Positions 23,763 through 36,278 of a stretch of DNA of 64,000 nt are shown here, piece after piece. The DNA comes from Chinchilla lanigera (taxonomy: Eukaryota > Chordata > Mammalia > Rodentia > Chinchillidae), in contig NW_004955417.1 of the NCBI RefSeq assembly GCF_000276665.1, positions 18,942,924 through 19,006,923 of the forward strand, written 5' to 3'. Position numbers and translations under genes: made by a program. The first letter of the stretch is position 1; each line of letters starts with the position of its first letter. The notes beneath the pieces were generated by a model. It had not been told where the DNA came from. It did not search any database and saw nothing but the letters and a program-made list of their open reading frames with translations.

Positions 23763-23998
23763 ATTTTATTTTTTTTAATTTATTTTAAAAATAAAAGAAG
23801 GAAAACATATTAACAAGCAGACACCCATTTACAACACAGCATAAGAACAATACAAGCAATACAGAGTTACAAAGTGGTAGGAAATTAACAATGCTTGTTG
23901 TATTACATATTGATATCCTCAAAGTGGTTTCTCAGGAAAACAAATAGAGACATGCAAGACTGATCAAATAATTAATCATTAACTGCTCCTTTCAGGAT
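23763..23998 (-). mobile_element. L1 3' UTR fragment, reverse orientation
   Basis: Reads TTTATTTTAAAAATAAAAG, GCATAAGAACAATACAAGCA, CATATTGATATCCTCAAAGT and GAAAACAAATAGAGACATGC on the plus strand. This is the reverse complement of the 3' UTR family at 4.0, 9.9 and 12.0 kb. Confidence 0.85.
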
Positions 23999-24699
23999 TG
24001 TCCTCATGAATTTGATGGATACAAAGGTGAACAGAGGTTGAATCTTTTCTCTGTTGACCCACAATTAGGGTGCCACACTTCATGAATGGGAAGGGAAGGT
24101 CTATGAGTCTAAGTACCAGTATATTAAAGTTGAGCTGATCAAGATTTTCATCTCTTTCACTGCTTGAACAGTCGTCTTAATAAATGATAAGTTTATAGTC
24201 TGAGTTGAGAGTTCAAACCCATATCTAGTATACAGAAGACACTGCTGTTCAAGTAACTTCCAGAAGAGACCTACAAAGTATACATGTGTGGATAAAAGTA
24301 TTGAGATTCATCTAAGGCTATCAGAAAATGTGCCTACTTACCAGTACATGTTTGCAGTACATATTGTTGTAACTATTGTGAGGAGTTGATACCTGCACAT
24401 AGTATATCTTAAAAGCTTTTTCTCTTTCTTACGGCTAGTAAAATTGAATGATTTCATAGCTACCTAACACTACCTGGATCCTTTAAAAATATAATTTATC
24501 TCTCTTCATGGTTACAATTCTAGTAAATATACTCCCACTTATTAGGTATTCACTGATCCTATCATTTATTAGACAATATTTCATATTTGTTCATTTAATA
24601 ACATACTCCAAAATTAAATCATGATCAATGATGCATGATATATGTGAGGTAAAAGTTTAGAGAAGACATATGAATAAATACATGAAAGGATATTTCTGG

Positions 24700-24840
24700 A
24701 GTAACACTAAGTGCTTTTAGTATGTTGTCTCATTTAATTCTCATTTAATAATTACTAAGGTAGACACTATTATCCCTCTTCCAGTGAAAATTCTGAGGTA
24801 TTCTTCTTCAGAGCCCTCACAGGAGAAGGGTCTTGTGGAC
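24700..24840 (+). mobile_element. MIR/L2-like ancient repeat
   Basis: ACACTAAGTGCTTTTAGTAT, CTCATTTAATTCTCATTTAA and AGGTAGACACTATTATCCCT match the classic core of an ancient MIR/L2 repeat. The flanks on both sides from 23999 and to 27540 show no further element I can name. Confidence 0.6.
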
Positions 24841-27539
24841 ACCTCACCTTCACACTTATGCTTCTAGCCTGGAAAAAGTAAATTTTTCTTAATTTAAGAG
24901 ATTTCATTTTGTTTGTTATGGTAGCCAAGAAAACTAACGGATGGCCCTTCATGAGAATATTTGTTTGAAGCCTTAGAGTAAGAAAAGCTGGTGCAAACCA
25001 ATCCATTAATTAGGCCTTATTTCTTGATATCACCAATATTTTTCTGGTGTTATTGAGTGTGTGTGTGTGTGTGTCTGTATGTGTCTGTGTTCATGGGTTC
25101 AGGACAGGACAGTGGAAATAAACTTGATTGTCAGGGTTCTCATATCTAATTAAAGAAGGCAGAGAGTCACCTTTTTAGATGAATTTTCCCTTATTCCTCA
25201 GATTTTCCGTTTTTCGCAGAAGAGCAAATCTTTCCTACAATAGTATCTTAGTTCAGGAGATCCAAGCCTGTTTGTTCAAATTCTCTAGCCCAAAAGCCTC
25301 CTTTTCCCTTCCAGAATAGAAAAGTGATGCTGACCTGGCTTAGTGGGTTGGGAGGGATACAGGCAGTTTATTTCTCACACTATACTTCACTCTTTTCACC
25401 CACACCAAAAGCCTAATTTTTCTTTTGGTGCATTGTGAGGTACAAATTAATTTGTTTTATGTTGTTCTTTGCCCTGTAGTTTGTAAATTTTCAGCTTTTT
25501 AGATTTTTCTAATTCATTCGTAATTCATCTAATCATTTTTTCTTGAAAATTTTGTTGACATCTATACTCTTGTGTTATCTGTACTCTCACATTTTTATCT
25601 GTAGATTTATAAATTGTTCATGTATTTGTGAAAATTTAGTGAAATTTTAAGAAGTACTAGTTATAGGGACATATTTAAACTTTAAATTTAACTATAGATC
25701 TACAAATGCTTATTTCTTAAGTAAATTTTTTGTCTTATTTTAGGCAATTATTTCATGGTTCTTTCACCCATCATTTTCTGTCAGATCAAATCCACCCTCT
25801 TCTATGAGACAAAAGGCAGAGAAAAAAAATTTAACTAGACTTTAAAGTACTTTTCATGATTTAAACTCAATGCCTAAATTATTTTCTGGTAATTTTCATT
25901 TAGTCGTTAGCATTAATTAATTAATTTAAATAGTTATTTCTATTATATATTTTGCATATTAAGCTACCATAGGTGATAAAAATTTAAGATTTTTGTAAAG
26001 ATAAGCTATAATTTCCAGTAAGAGATGTGGCCATACACATATACTAATATATATGCTCCCTAATAACAATGGGATATAAAATATAAGAAACATCTTATCT
26101 ATGAAAAAATGGAAGTTAGAAGTTATGTCAACTCTATTAACACATAAATAAAAATTTCATAAGGGAAAAGGTGGTATAAAAATTATTTTCCTAATTGAAA
26201 ATTTCCTCAGTGTCCAAGTTGTAGTCTAGACAAAAGCAGACTGAGCTCCCTTGGTGGACAAATGTATTATCAGTGACTGTTATTGAATTATTCATCTTTA
26301 TTACTTTTGCCCAAGTTTTAGCCACCTGTCATCTCAGGTTTACAGATTTTAAACATGGGAATACCCCAGTAAATAATTTTAAGGTACAAAATTGATACAT
26401 TGCATACTCAAATTTTACCAACATAATACTGAAAAATGTAATTTATTTTAAAAATACCCGTGCTACTTCCAAATTAACCAAGATCCATATAACTTCTGAG
26501 TATTTGGGTACCACATGATCATAAAAATTTAATTAAAAGCAACTGCACACCTTAGTAAAGCTCTGTGTAAGGTTCTTTCATAATATAAGGTCTTTCTCTT
26601 TTGCTTTCATCATTTGATGTATTTTGTGTGCAGAGACTTGAAATACCACTCCATCATGAAAGCAATACTTCTTAAAGCAAACAAAATTCACATCCTAAGA
26701 CAAAATTGAGATGGAAGTATTTCTGCAGAACTTTAGTTTTCTAAGAATCAATTGTGAAAAATACTTCCCATTTGTCAGATATTTATTTCTCAGCAGGAGT
26801 AAGACAACTACAAATTGCTCTCTAGACAATAAAGTAGAAAAATCTTGCACTTTTATTGGTTGTGCTAATCACTCATATCTCAGACTCTGATTCAATGACA
26901 CCCAAGGACAAATTTTAAAAAATAAAATTTGTATATAAAGGAAAGAACACCAATTTATTATTACAGTGGAAAATACTTTGGAAATTTCCTTGTCTAAAAA
27001 TCTCAGTGTCAAGCAGCATTTACGAAGCAATTTAGTGAATTTAATTTCTCTCTGCTTCTCAGCGATTAAAGGCCTTTGCTGTGTATAATGTACCTATTTT
27101 CTCATTTGCCGCACCGAACTAAATTGTTAAAACAACTCAGTCGGTGGCTGATATTTCACAGGAAAAAATGCAATGACTGTATTCAGAACTTTTCTCTTTA
27201 ATTAGTTCAGCTCTAAAGATGTGACAGACTAAATAGTTTGGATCATGCTAAATGTAGAAAAGTAAAAAAAAAAAAAAAACAAAACCAAGAAAATGCTGTC
27301 TTTAGCAGGTCCACCCAGAAAACTAGTCAGAAGGCCCTATAGTACTTTTATCCTTTGCACAATTTCATTTCTCACCCTCACCCAAATTTCCTAAGATTAA
27401 GACTTCTTTCCGAATTGGGCTCCACAGACTCATAGCAGTTCTTGCTTTCTTGAAATTGTTGGTACAGCTCTCAACTTTTCCTTCTAATTCATCATTTTTT
27501 TCTTCACTCTTCACTGGAGTCAATTACATATTTACACTG
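24841..27539. other. Unassigned AT-rich sequence with a short GT tract
   Basis: No gene seen in 2.7 kb. A short interrupted GT tract lies at 25057-25092. The 26990-27250 part (TTTAATTAGTTCAGCTC, CAATTTAGTGAATTTAATTT) is unique-looking, with homeodomain-type AT sites and few repeats, so it could be a conserved noncoding element. An A run follows at 27264-27279. Confidence 0.4.
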
Positions 27540-28060
27540 AAACCTGTTTTCGGCTCTTATGCAGTTCCACACAGGCTCTGGTGAGCTACTTCTACCCAGG
27601 TCCGCATCAGAAATCCAGTCCCGGGTCTGCTCTTCCTGGAGAAATACATCTGGGTCTCCTGGGCATTTATTCCTTTATAGGGTCCTAGCTTCTCTGAGAC
27701 ATGATTTGAGGGCTGAAAAAAATACGAGTGTGAAGGGATGGCGTAGTCGATGTGCACGGCAGTGGCAAGCGAGCGTGGACACTGATAAACTCAGCTGAGT
27801 TCGCGATGTGCACACTCGCCAGGGCTCATTTCCAAGATCCAATATCTGTGAGTAAAGTTGACACAAGGTCTTCATTTTCTTTAGAGAGACCGAAGGACCC
27901 ACGCAGCCCAATTTCCTCTTTGTAAATTTGAAAAAACTTGTAACAAACAACTTGATGACATCAAAATAGGAATGAGATTAACATCCCCCGTAGCATCTGG
28001 TTTTACCTGGAGGAAGTCTCTGTTGGAATTTTAACTACGCAGTTTTCTCATTGCCCAACC
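27540..28060. other. GC-richer unique segment with several CpGs
   Basis: Around 27720-27830, GATGGCGTAGTCGATGTGCA and CGAGCGTGGAC give a local CpG cluster unusual for this window. Overlapping ORFs run on both strands (27559-27798 plus; 27675-27950 minus), neither recognised. Possible old promoter or regulatory element, or a leftover LTR. Confidence 0.35.
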
Positions 28061-28188
28061 AAAGCCTGGTTGCTTAACTGCACTGTCTCCAGTTATTGCA
28101 TATAAAATTGGGGAACTGTGGTTCTTGCTCCCCCAGACCTGTAGTTTCTCAACACTAGTTGATTCTTTACACCCAAAATGAAAAAGAA

Positions 28189-28275
28189 GGGCGAGAAATG
28201 TAGCTCAGTGGCACAAGGGCCTGCCTGGCAAGCACAAGTCCTGAGTTCAAATCTTGATACAAAAAAACACAAACA
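28189..28275 (+). mobile_element. ID-type SINE
   Basis: GGGCGAGAAATGTAGCTCAG then GCCTGCCTGGCAAGCACAAG and B-box-like GAGTTCAAATC, ending in an A-rich CAAAAAAACACAAACAAAAA tail. Confidence 0.85.
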
Positions 28276-28689
28276 AAAAATCAATATAAAGAACACAGTT
28301 TTTTAAAAAAATATTGAATCGATTGTCTAATTTCTGAATATTCAAATTAATTGTATCTCAATATACCTTGCAAATTAGTGTTTGTGCTCTAAGGCAACCC
28401 TCTTCCCAACCAAAACAGATAAACACAAAAAGTCCCCAAATAGCCCTCTTGAAGAGATAGAGCACTTTGTCCCTAAATTAGTTGTTTCTTTACTTAAATT
28501 AGTTCTTACTTACTGAGACCTAGAAGGCTCATTTTAATCTGTGCCTTATCAAATGCATGTGTTCAACTCTCCCAGTGAGGGCTATCAGCTTTGTGACCGC
28601 TGTGGTTCCCTTTGCTCGCCTTGAAAATTTTCCTAGTAGAGAACCCGTGTACAGACAGCCTTTCAGCCATAAAATGTGTCTCCCACTGT

Positions 28690-28950
28690 CACTTTACCTA
28701 GCCAACGTTTATCACCTGTCCTTCTGATTTCAACTCAAATTACATCCTCAAGGCCGCAAAACCGTGCTGATTTATATCAAATTTCATTCCAGCATTTCAT
28801 AGCTTTCCTTCACAGTATATTATTTTATCATCCAGCTTCGTGTCTATATTCTCCTGACTCTCGTTTCATGAGAGAAGGAATTTTACTGTTTGTGCTCACC
28901 ATTGTAACCTCAGTTCATCAGCTGGCACCTCATAAAACCCAGTGAGATCT
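28690..28950 (+). mobile_element. L2-like ancient LINE 3' fragment
   Basis: A CT-rich start (TCACCTGTCCTTCTGATTTC), then a region ending TTCATGAGAGAAGGAATTTT, CCTCAGTTCATCAGCTGGCA and CTCATAAAACCCAGTGAGAT, in the order expected of an L2 3' end ('cctagcacagtgcctggcac... agtaggtgctca'). Confidence 0.5.
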
Positions 28951-29031
28951 TTTCTAATTCATGAGGGAAAGCTTTATAAAACATTTCGATATAAACACTC
29001 CAATTATGTGTCACTGCTGATCAAAACACTC

Positions 29032-29435
29032 TGTCTTAGTGACTTTCTTCATCGCTGAGACACAACACCCCACACCCACAAGTGAAGGGAGAAAAGGTTC
29101 CCCTTTCTCACAGGCTGTAATGGTTTTAGGCCATAGTCAGCTGGCTGCCAGGCATGGCAGCACGGCAGAGGGGGCTGGCTGAGGAGAAAGAGCTCCTAGC
29201 ATAGCGGTGGGAGGAGAGAGAATGACAGGAGGAATGGGAGAGTGAAGAAATAAGCATTCTGGGCCCTGTCCCCAGGGACTCACCGCCTCAGAGTGAGTCA
29301 GCAAGAATGGCATCAGGGGACAGATCTACGGACAGCTGTGACATCCCCATGATCCAATCACCTGCCAAAGCACCTGAGGCTCTGAGGGGATGTATAACAC
29401 ACCCCAGTGTATTGCTGAAACAGCATCATTCTATT
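29032..29435 (-). mobile_element. MaLR-like LTR (ORR1/MST/MLT type), reverse
   Basis: TGTCTTAGTGACTTTCTTCA begins the plus-strand view, followed by GACACAACACCCCACACCCA and GCTGTAATGGTTTTAGGCCA. It resembles the elements at 29.9, 37.0, 38.6, 40.4 and 48.2 kb. The 3' limit is approximate. Confidence 0.65.
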
Positions 29436-29892
29436 GTCCTTGGGTCGAGTGGACTTGGCAGGCGCTTCTTCTGTCCTACTGGACATCTATGTGTGGCTGC
29501 ACAACATCATGGTAAAGGCGGGTTGATCCTGAGCCTGAGATTCACCCCAGGATGCTGATGGCAGGGCTTCTTGTTCCTCTGAGTATTCTCAAAGCCTCTG
29601 CTCCACCTGCCCCCTGAATTCTGTCTTTCTAGCACAGTAACTGGAGTTCCCTCCGGCGGCGGCTCATGAATCCCAAAAGAGCAAGAGCAGAAGCTGCCTG
29701 TCTTCATGATGGCTTGATTCTTCTGTGCCACATAATCGCTCCTGTCCTGCCCACTTGGCTAATTCATGTCCTACTCCAGGAAAGATTCAGGATGGAGAGC
29801 TCACACAAGTGAACGCATATCGGTAGACACAGCACTAAATGCTTTACATAGGAAGCAAACAAGAGCGAGAGGTGGAGAATAACACCTTCTGT
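29436..29892. other. Unassigned spacer between two LTRs
   Basis: Contains chance ORFs on both strands (29307-29558 plus; 29507-29731 minus), mostly LTR-derived. No gene seen. Confidence 0.4.
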
Positions 29893-30245
29893 GTTAGTTA
29901 CTTTCCTTTCATTGCTAACACAAAATTTCTGACACCCAAAATTAAGGAAGGAAAAGTTTATCTAGCTCATAATTTGTGGAAGTTTCAGTCTGTAATCAGC
30001 TGCCTCCAAGGCAGGGTAACATGGCACAGGGACAACAGTTCAAGGCAGCAGAAGACAGCAAGCAAGAGCAAAAGGCGGGGAAAGGAAGTTTCTTTTCCTC
30101 CCTTACATTGCATGCCGGCTATTCTACAAACTCAGGATGTTTACAAAGTGAGGACCCTGGCCCCTGCTGGGTAAAACCTCTAAACTTCTCAAATTGACCA
30201 TTATTAGGTCAATTACAATTAGGTCATTACACCATAGGTGTAATG
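29893..30245 (-). mobile_element. MaLR-like LTR, reverse
   Basis: TGTTAGTTACTTTCCTTTCA, then CACCCAAAATTAAGGAAGGA, AAGTTTATCTAGCTCATAAT and TTGTGGAAGTTTCAGTCTGT. The same motifs occur at 37.0 and 48.2 kb. It ends beside the palindrome ATTACACCATAGGTGTAAT (30226-30244). Confidence 0.7.
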
Positions 30246-31349
30246 TATTAACCATTACACCTTCATTTTCCAAAAAGAGTGAAAGAAAAATAATCTGATG
30301 TAGTTCAAGTAAAATTTTTGGCTAAGAACAGTAAACCTAGACTTCATCTCCCTTTTAATATAAAATTGTTGCTACTTTTCTTATCACCATATTCGTAATC
30401 TTCAGAAAGCCAAAATTGCTGCCTGTTTTCCTCAAGTCCTTTCCAAAATTGCTTTCTTTCCTATCATTTTAAGCTTAAATATATATAATTCACATTTATT
30501 AATATTAATGGTATTACTTTGATGTCTACTGATTTCATGTAGAAAGATATAAAAAGAATTCTCATATTCATACAAATTAAAATAATGGGAGAAAGTTGTA
30601 AGCAACATAAGCTTCTCAGGGTTGAGTAATCAGTAATCCTGTTAGCTGACGCTTTTACCTGAAGGCCTGACCACTGTTAAATCTTGAGTGACCCTTGATT
30701 CAATGTTGCCACATGTTTTTGTGAGACCTTGTAAGAGCCTAGGTAACTAATTAGGGTTGATGAAAGATCTGATTTATTTTATCTCTTACCTTCTTTATAG
30801 TAAAGCATGATTTATTTTAGAAATTCTGGATAATATTCTTGAAAATCCTTCTATATAGGCAATTATCTGATCATATAGCTATAGTCAACTTACATCTGAT
30901 CAAATTGTATCAGGACTATCACACATATCTAAAATTTTAAACTTGATATTAGAAATTTGGTACTAAGAAATGAGGGTCACAGAATATCACAGATGAAGAG
31001 ATTATTTTATATAAAGTACAATCTGAGTCAGAATGATAGTTGGTAATTACATGTTCAAAATTTTCTGTTTACTTAGTAACATTGTATTCATTGTTTTCTT
31101 TTTACACAATTTTTATGAGTGCACCTCGGTTATAGAAAATAATGGCTTTCACTTTGGCAGATTTGCACATGCACATAATGAAGTATTAAAAGTCTGCAAA
31201 GTTATATCTTTACTTTGTACTGTGTATGACTAGGAATTCTTCCAATAAGCAAATTAGAGCTTTTCTTCTAATTTTCTAAATCAGATGATAGTATTTACAC
31301 AATTTTAAAACAATTTTAAAAAGTAGTAAAATTACTGCTGTAGTTACAT
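30246..31349. other. Unassigned AT-rich sequence, no gene seen
   Basis: One 66-codon frame (31033-31233) with no recognisable domain. No named repeat. Confidence 0.4.
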
Positions 31350-31690
31350 GATAGTATCATACCCCAAATTCTTTGCAGTTTAATTCCCTAAGGAATGCTA
31401 CTAAGAGGTATGAACTTTAGGAAGTGACTAAATTGCAAGGATTCTGTCCTTAAGAGTGGGATCAGCACTGTTACAGGATGCCTGAGGGTGAAAGGCCCTC
31501 GAGCTTCTGGTCCTTCCACAAGGGGACAGAGTTCTGCCCCTTGAAGGACTCAGCAACAAGCTACAGCTCTCCAGAGACACCAGCCCTGCTGGCACCTTGA
31601 TGTTGGACTCCCCAACCTTCACAATAATGAGAAATGCTTTTCTATTACATATCGATTATCCAGTCTGAGATATAGTGGTATAGCTGCAAG
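31350..31690 (+). mobile_element. MLT1-like LTR
   Basis: CATACCCCAAATTCTTTGCA, GACTAAATTGCAAGGATTCT, CCAGCCCTGCTGGCACCTTG and ATGTTGGACTCCCCAACCTT followed by TGAGAAATGCTTTTCTATTA give an MLT1 LTR in sense orientation, about 340 bp. Confidence 0.75.
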
Positions 31691-31739
31691 GTTGCCTGAA
31701 GTGTCTTCTGGAAAGGAGTTTCTCCATGAACTGGCAGCG

Positions 31740-32850
31740 TCCACGTGAGGATTTGCAGTTCTACTTCCCTTCACCCTCACCAGCATTTGATATTAATACT
31801 TTCAAATGTAGTCAATTTGTCCAGTGTAAAATACTGAATAATGATTTAAATTCCTTCTTCGTGCACATGACCCACACACTCACACTAATTTGGGGTCATT
31901 ACTGTTTCTTCCTCTGCAAAGTGACCACTTGTATATTTGTAATTTTTGAAGTGTGCCATCCAATGTGTTCATTAATGATTTATGAAATTCTTAGTCCGTT
32001 TTTTTTTTAATAAATGTACTACAAACATCAATGTATAATATCAATATCATTCCTCTGATCTAACCCTTGCTTTAGTTTTCCATTGCTGTTTTAAACATTG
32101 TGAGTGAATATTTGATACAGAAGTTATGACTTAATTTTTTCCTCAAATACTTATTTTGTATCTAGCAAAATGTTTGAAAGAAGGGCTTTTCTCATTTAGA
32201 TCACTAATGCAAAATTTGTCATTGTATATATTATGAAATATGGTACTAAATTTATTATACTTCCATGAAGATTGCTAATTATCTCAACATGATTTATTAA
32301 ATTGTTCATTCTTCTTTCCTTTTCCCAAGTGATTTGTATATATCAATGGCATATTTATGTGTGCCTGATTTCATTCTCTGTTTTGATTTATTTGTTTAAT
32401 CTCACATAAAATCATCTTAATTTAAAACTGCAGAAATATTACATATCTTGATGGCTGTTAGAGTAAGTCTGTACATTCCTCCCTTGCAAAGTTGTCTTGA
32501 GCATTTTTAGCTTGGTTTTAGCTCTGCGTACACACCAAAACCAATTTTCAGTTACATTCATGCATGCACACATATAGATACTACTTGTATTTAAATTTTA
32601 TATTATGTTTTGAAGAAATGATTAATTACTCTTTTAACAAAATTATCCTATCTATAAACCTAGTACCTCATATCTACCTGTCTTTAGCTTTTCTTTTATA
32701 TCCTGGCATCAAGTTTTATATTTAAAAATGAATCACACATAATTTGTTAAATCTATTCCTAGATATATTATACATTGCTGTCATTGTGAACATGTGTTCT
32801 TTTTGTAGATTACATTTCCATAGATTTCCCTGAATTTTCTAGATAAGACG
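31740..32850 (-). mobile_element. Old L1 (L1M) ORF2/3' segment, reverse
   Basis: On the plus strand: CTTCACCCTCACCAGCATTT, AATACTGAATAATGATTTAA, and near the right end TAATTTGTTAAATCTATTCC and TTGCTGTCATTGTGAACATG. These read as reverse-complement L1 ORF2. The following LTR at 32851 appears to have inserted into it. Confidence 0.6.
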
Positions 32851-33270
32851 TGTATGGTTTGGGTCTGAAATGGCCCCAAAACTCTTGTGTTCAGAGATAG
32901 GATTTTTGGAAGTGATTGTGTTATTGGGTACCATGCTTGGTGGTGAATTAATCCATTGATGGGTGCATAAGTGAGTGCATTATTAGTAGGTGGGGATGGT
33001 TGGAGAAGGTGGGTCACTGAAGACATGCCTGGAAGGATGCATTCCTGTCTTCAGGCCTTCCCTCTCTCTCTCTGGCTCTTCCTGATTGTACTGTTTCCTG
33101 GATACATAGAATTCCGGTTTTCCTACACCATGTCATTTATCCATGGCATTCAGTCTTGGGACCAGCTAACCACAGACTAAAATCCCTGAACTCTTGAGCC
33201 AAAGTGAGCCTTTACTTCTTTAAGATGCAATTGTCAAGTATTTAGTAAAGCAATAGAAAGCTGAGTAATG
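32851..33270 (+). mobile_element. MaLR-like LTR
   Basis: Begins TGTATGGTTTGGGTCTGAAATG, passes GGGTCACTGAAGACATGCCT and CTGAACTCTTGAGCCAAAGT, and ends near AATAGAAAGCTGAGTAATG. About 420 bp, in sense orientation and opposite to most MaLR LTRs here. Confidence 0.72.
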
Positions 33271-33290
33271 TGATGAATCACAGGGAAGGC

Positions 33291-33560
33291 ATGACAGTCA
33301 GTCATCGGTGGATGAGTTTATAGCTAAATGCAGTTTGGGAAGTAAAGTGTGTCTGGAGGAAGAAGGTCACTGGGGGTGTGGCTACAAGGTTTTAGCTCCT
33401 CCCATCCTCCTTTTATTGTTTTCTTCCTGTCTGCCGTGCCGTGAGCTGTTTCTCCTCTGCCAGACCTTTCTGCCATGCTGCCCTGCCTTGGAGCCATCCT
33501 GCTATGGACTGAACCTTTACAAACTGTGAGCTAAATAAACCGTTCCTTCTTTAAGGAAGA
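33291..33560 (+). mobile_element. Second MaLR/ERVL-type LTR fragment
   Basis: GTCACTGGGGGTGTGGCTAC, CTGCCATGCTGCCCTGCC, GCTATGGACTGAACCTTTAC and TGAGCTAAATAAACCGTTCC (with an AATAAA polyadenylation signal) form the right portion of an ORR1-like LTR. Confidence 0.65.
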
Positions 33561-33589
33561 TTTATATGTGCCTGATTTATATGGCATAT

Positions 33590-34840
33590 TTGTGTGTGGA
33601 AGGATAAAAGGGTACTGGCAAGTACCCCTTCTAATCCATTAATTCTTCTGTTGATGGACACTTACCTTATTTCCATAGTTTGTTTACTGAGAATAGTGCG
33701 GCAATAAGCACTGGCTTATGGATTTATTCTTTTATAAATCTACACTGTAGTGGCATTGCTGGACCATACAGTAGTTCTATTTTTAACTTTTGGAGGAAAC
33801 TCCGTGCTCTTTTCCAAAGAGGCCTTCCCACTTCAGAAGCCTAGTAACAGAGTTCGAAGTTCTCACTTTTGCCACAGGCTTGCCAGTACCTGTTTTATCC
33901 TTTTATTGTTATTTGTGTTTTATAACACACTTTCTAGCAGCTGTGAAGTGAAATTTCATTGGGATCTATATTTGGATTTCCCTCAGGATTAGTGATATTG
34001 AGCATCTTCCAATATACCTGTTGTACATATGCATGTCATCTTTGGAGGAATATTTATTCAAGTTCTTTTTCAATTTCTGGTTTAGTAGTACATGCTTGCA
34101 GTACATTATTATTACATTTATCATTGGGAGTTGGTACAGGTACACACTTCGTCTCAACTGTTTTTCTTTTTTGGTTCTGTACCCCTCCCTGCTTCTTCCA
34201 ATTCTTGGTCCTTTTCTTCTTTGCTCCTTTTTATACCAAGTTATTTAAATTTCCTAGTATTGAATTGTAGAAGGGCTTATATATCTTGTGTATTTAACCC
34301 TTATTGGATATTTGGTTTGAAAATATTTTCTTCCACTTCATAGATTGCCTTTTGGATCTGTTGATTGTTTCTTTTGATGTGCAGAAGATTTTTAGTCTGA
34401 TGTACTCGCACTTACCTATTTTTATTTTTATTTTTTTACTATAGTTTTGGTGCTATGCCAAAGATTTATTTTCAATATTAATATTGATAAGCTGCACCTG
34501 AATGTTTTTTTCTGTGAATTTTACAGTTTTAAGTGTGATAATTATGTCTTTAATCAGCTTAGTTTTTCTGTACGGTTGTAAAATATTTTTTGTATGTGAG
34601 ACCATTTTTTTCAATTTTTGAAGAGATTATCTTTTTGCCATTGTGTGTAATTCTCAAAAACTATGATGCCATCAGCACTGATTTCTATCTTAAGGTTATT
34701 TTGGCTTCTTGGGCTCTTTTATGCCTCCATACATATTTAAGTAGTATTTTCTACCTACACAATAATATTGTTTGTGATTCTGATGGAGATAATACTGATT
34801 ATGTAGATTTTTTTGGGTAATATGCAAATTTTACCAGTAT
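33590..34840 (-). mobile_element. Old L1 (L1M) 3' segment, reverse
   Basis: GTTTACTGAGAATAGTGCGG, then TTGGAGGAAACTCCGTGCTC, GGATTTCCCTCAGGATTAGT, ATTGAGCATCTTCCAATATA, and farther right CTTATTGGATATTTGGTTTG. All are reverse-orientation L1. An unrelated insert of about 160 bases (34082-34240, with GTACATGCTTGCAGTACATT) interrupts it. Confidence 0.7.
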
Positions 34841-34879
34841 TGACTCTTCCTAGCAACATGCAACCTACCGTGACTGTAT

Positions 34880-35190
34880 CACAAAGATTAAAAATATCTC
34901 AACAGACCAATTATGAATAAAGAGATTGAAGTAGTAATCAAAAATGTCCTCTAAAATAAGGGACAGGCTTCAGCATTAATTCTATTAAACATTTTAAGAA
35001 TGTATAGCAATCATTCTCAAAGCCTTCCAAATAATCCAAAAGGAAAGAATACTTCCAACTCCTTTTATGAGATCAGAATTATCCTGATTCTAAAGCCAGA
35101 CAAATATACTATAAGAAAGCAACAGGCCCGTGTCCTGTTGAACATTCATGCAAAATTCCATGGCACATTACTAGAAAACCGAATGTGAGG
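34880..35190 (+). mobile_element. L1 ORF2 reverse-transcriptase fragment, sense
   Basis: Short frames give ATIKN-like, then DEIRIILILKPDKYTIRKQQ-like text, the decayed start of the L1 reverse-transcriptase domain. It lies directly beside reverse-orientation L1 (33.6-34.84 kb), so the two may be one 5'-inverted L1 in the minus orientation. Confidence 0.6.
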
Positions 35191-36243
35191 GAGGACCACC
35201 TAGACACCAGGCAATGTTGTCATAGGCAAAATGGCTTGTAGGTGTACGAGAACAAAAATGTTTATTTTCAGTCTAAGAAATTGATAATGGTTTGTTGTCC
35301 AGCCTTTTGTAAAATCTTTTACATCAAGTATGTATGTTAGTGTGTGAAAAATAAGTTCTTTTAGGTTGTTATTTCTTCCTTATATTCCGTAACACAGAAA
35401 TTGTGTTTAACCCAGGGCAGTTGCTCAAGGAAAAGGTTTTACCTGCTGATTGAGCAAATCAACATTGACTTTCATAGGGTAATTGCTCAAAACAGTCTTT
35501 TAAAATCATTATTGTATAATATCTTTTGTCCCTTCCTTGTGAAGTTTATATGAACTGCAGTGATAACAAATGGTAATATTGTCTGAATTTTATTACATTT
35601 ACTTATAACAGATATTAATGAACAAAGGAACTTGTGAATAAAGTTTTAATAAGTACTTTATTATCTTAGTAACTGGTTTAGATAACCAACTTTAAACATC
35701 CATTTATCATTGTGTGTTGATGGTCACAAGAGAAACTTTGAAAAAACTGGAAGTAATTAAGATTTAATTTTCATTAATATGACAAAGGACACTCTTAAAT
35801 ACAGATGATTTAATGTAGCTTCCATATGTGAATTTAAATATTGAGAAGAGCTTAACCAATACAAAAAAATGGTCATTTTTATGGTGGTGTATCTAAAAAT
35901 AAAATAAAAGCATAAGCATTTCATGACTAGGAGTGTTTTCCATTTTAATTAATAAACTGTACAATTATCTCTCATCTATCTCAACTCCTTTTGTACTTTT
36001 CCTTCCATTGTATTCAAATTGTCTTCTTCAGAAGAAAAGACAAGAATGGAGAATTATGTGGCAGAGGCTTTGAATTTTCCTAATTGCAGGGAGATATGCA
36101 GTATTTCAATTAGTGGAGAGAAGGCATCTTATCTGATCCTGCGAGATGTGTAGATATAAAGAAAATATTAAAATTCATGAAACAAATGTGAAGAAAGTAT
36201 GAATCTGTCTTATAAAAATTACACAGAAGAGCCACATACATGC
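35191..36243. other. Unassigned AT-rich sequence, no gene seen
   Basis: No ORF over 66 codons is recognisable and no named repeat is present. Confidence 0.4.
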
Positions 36244-36278
36244 TGTGTGTGTGTGTGGGTGGGTGTGTGGGTGGGTGT
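36244..36278. repeat. GT/GGGT simple repeat
   Basis: GTGTGTGTGTGTGGGTGGGT and a similar second half. The G-runs could in principle form a G-quadruplex on this strand. Confidence 0.95.
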
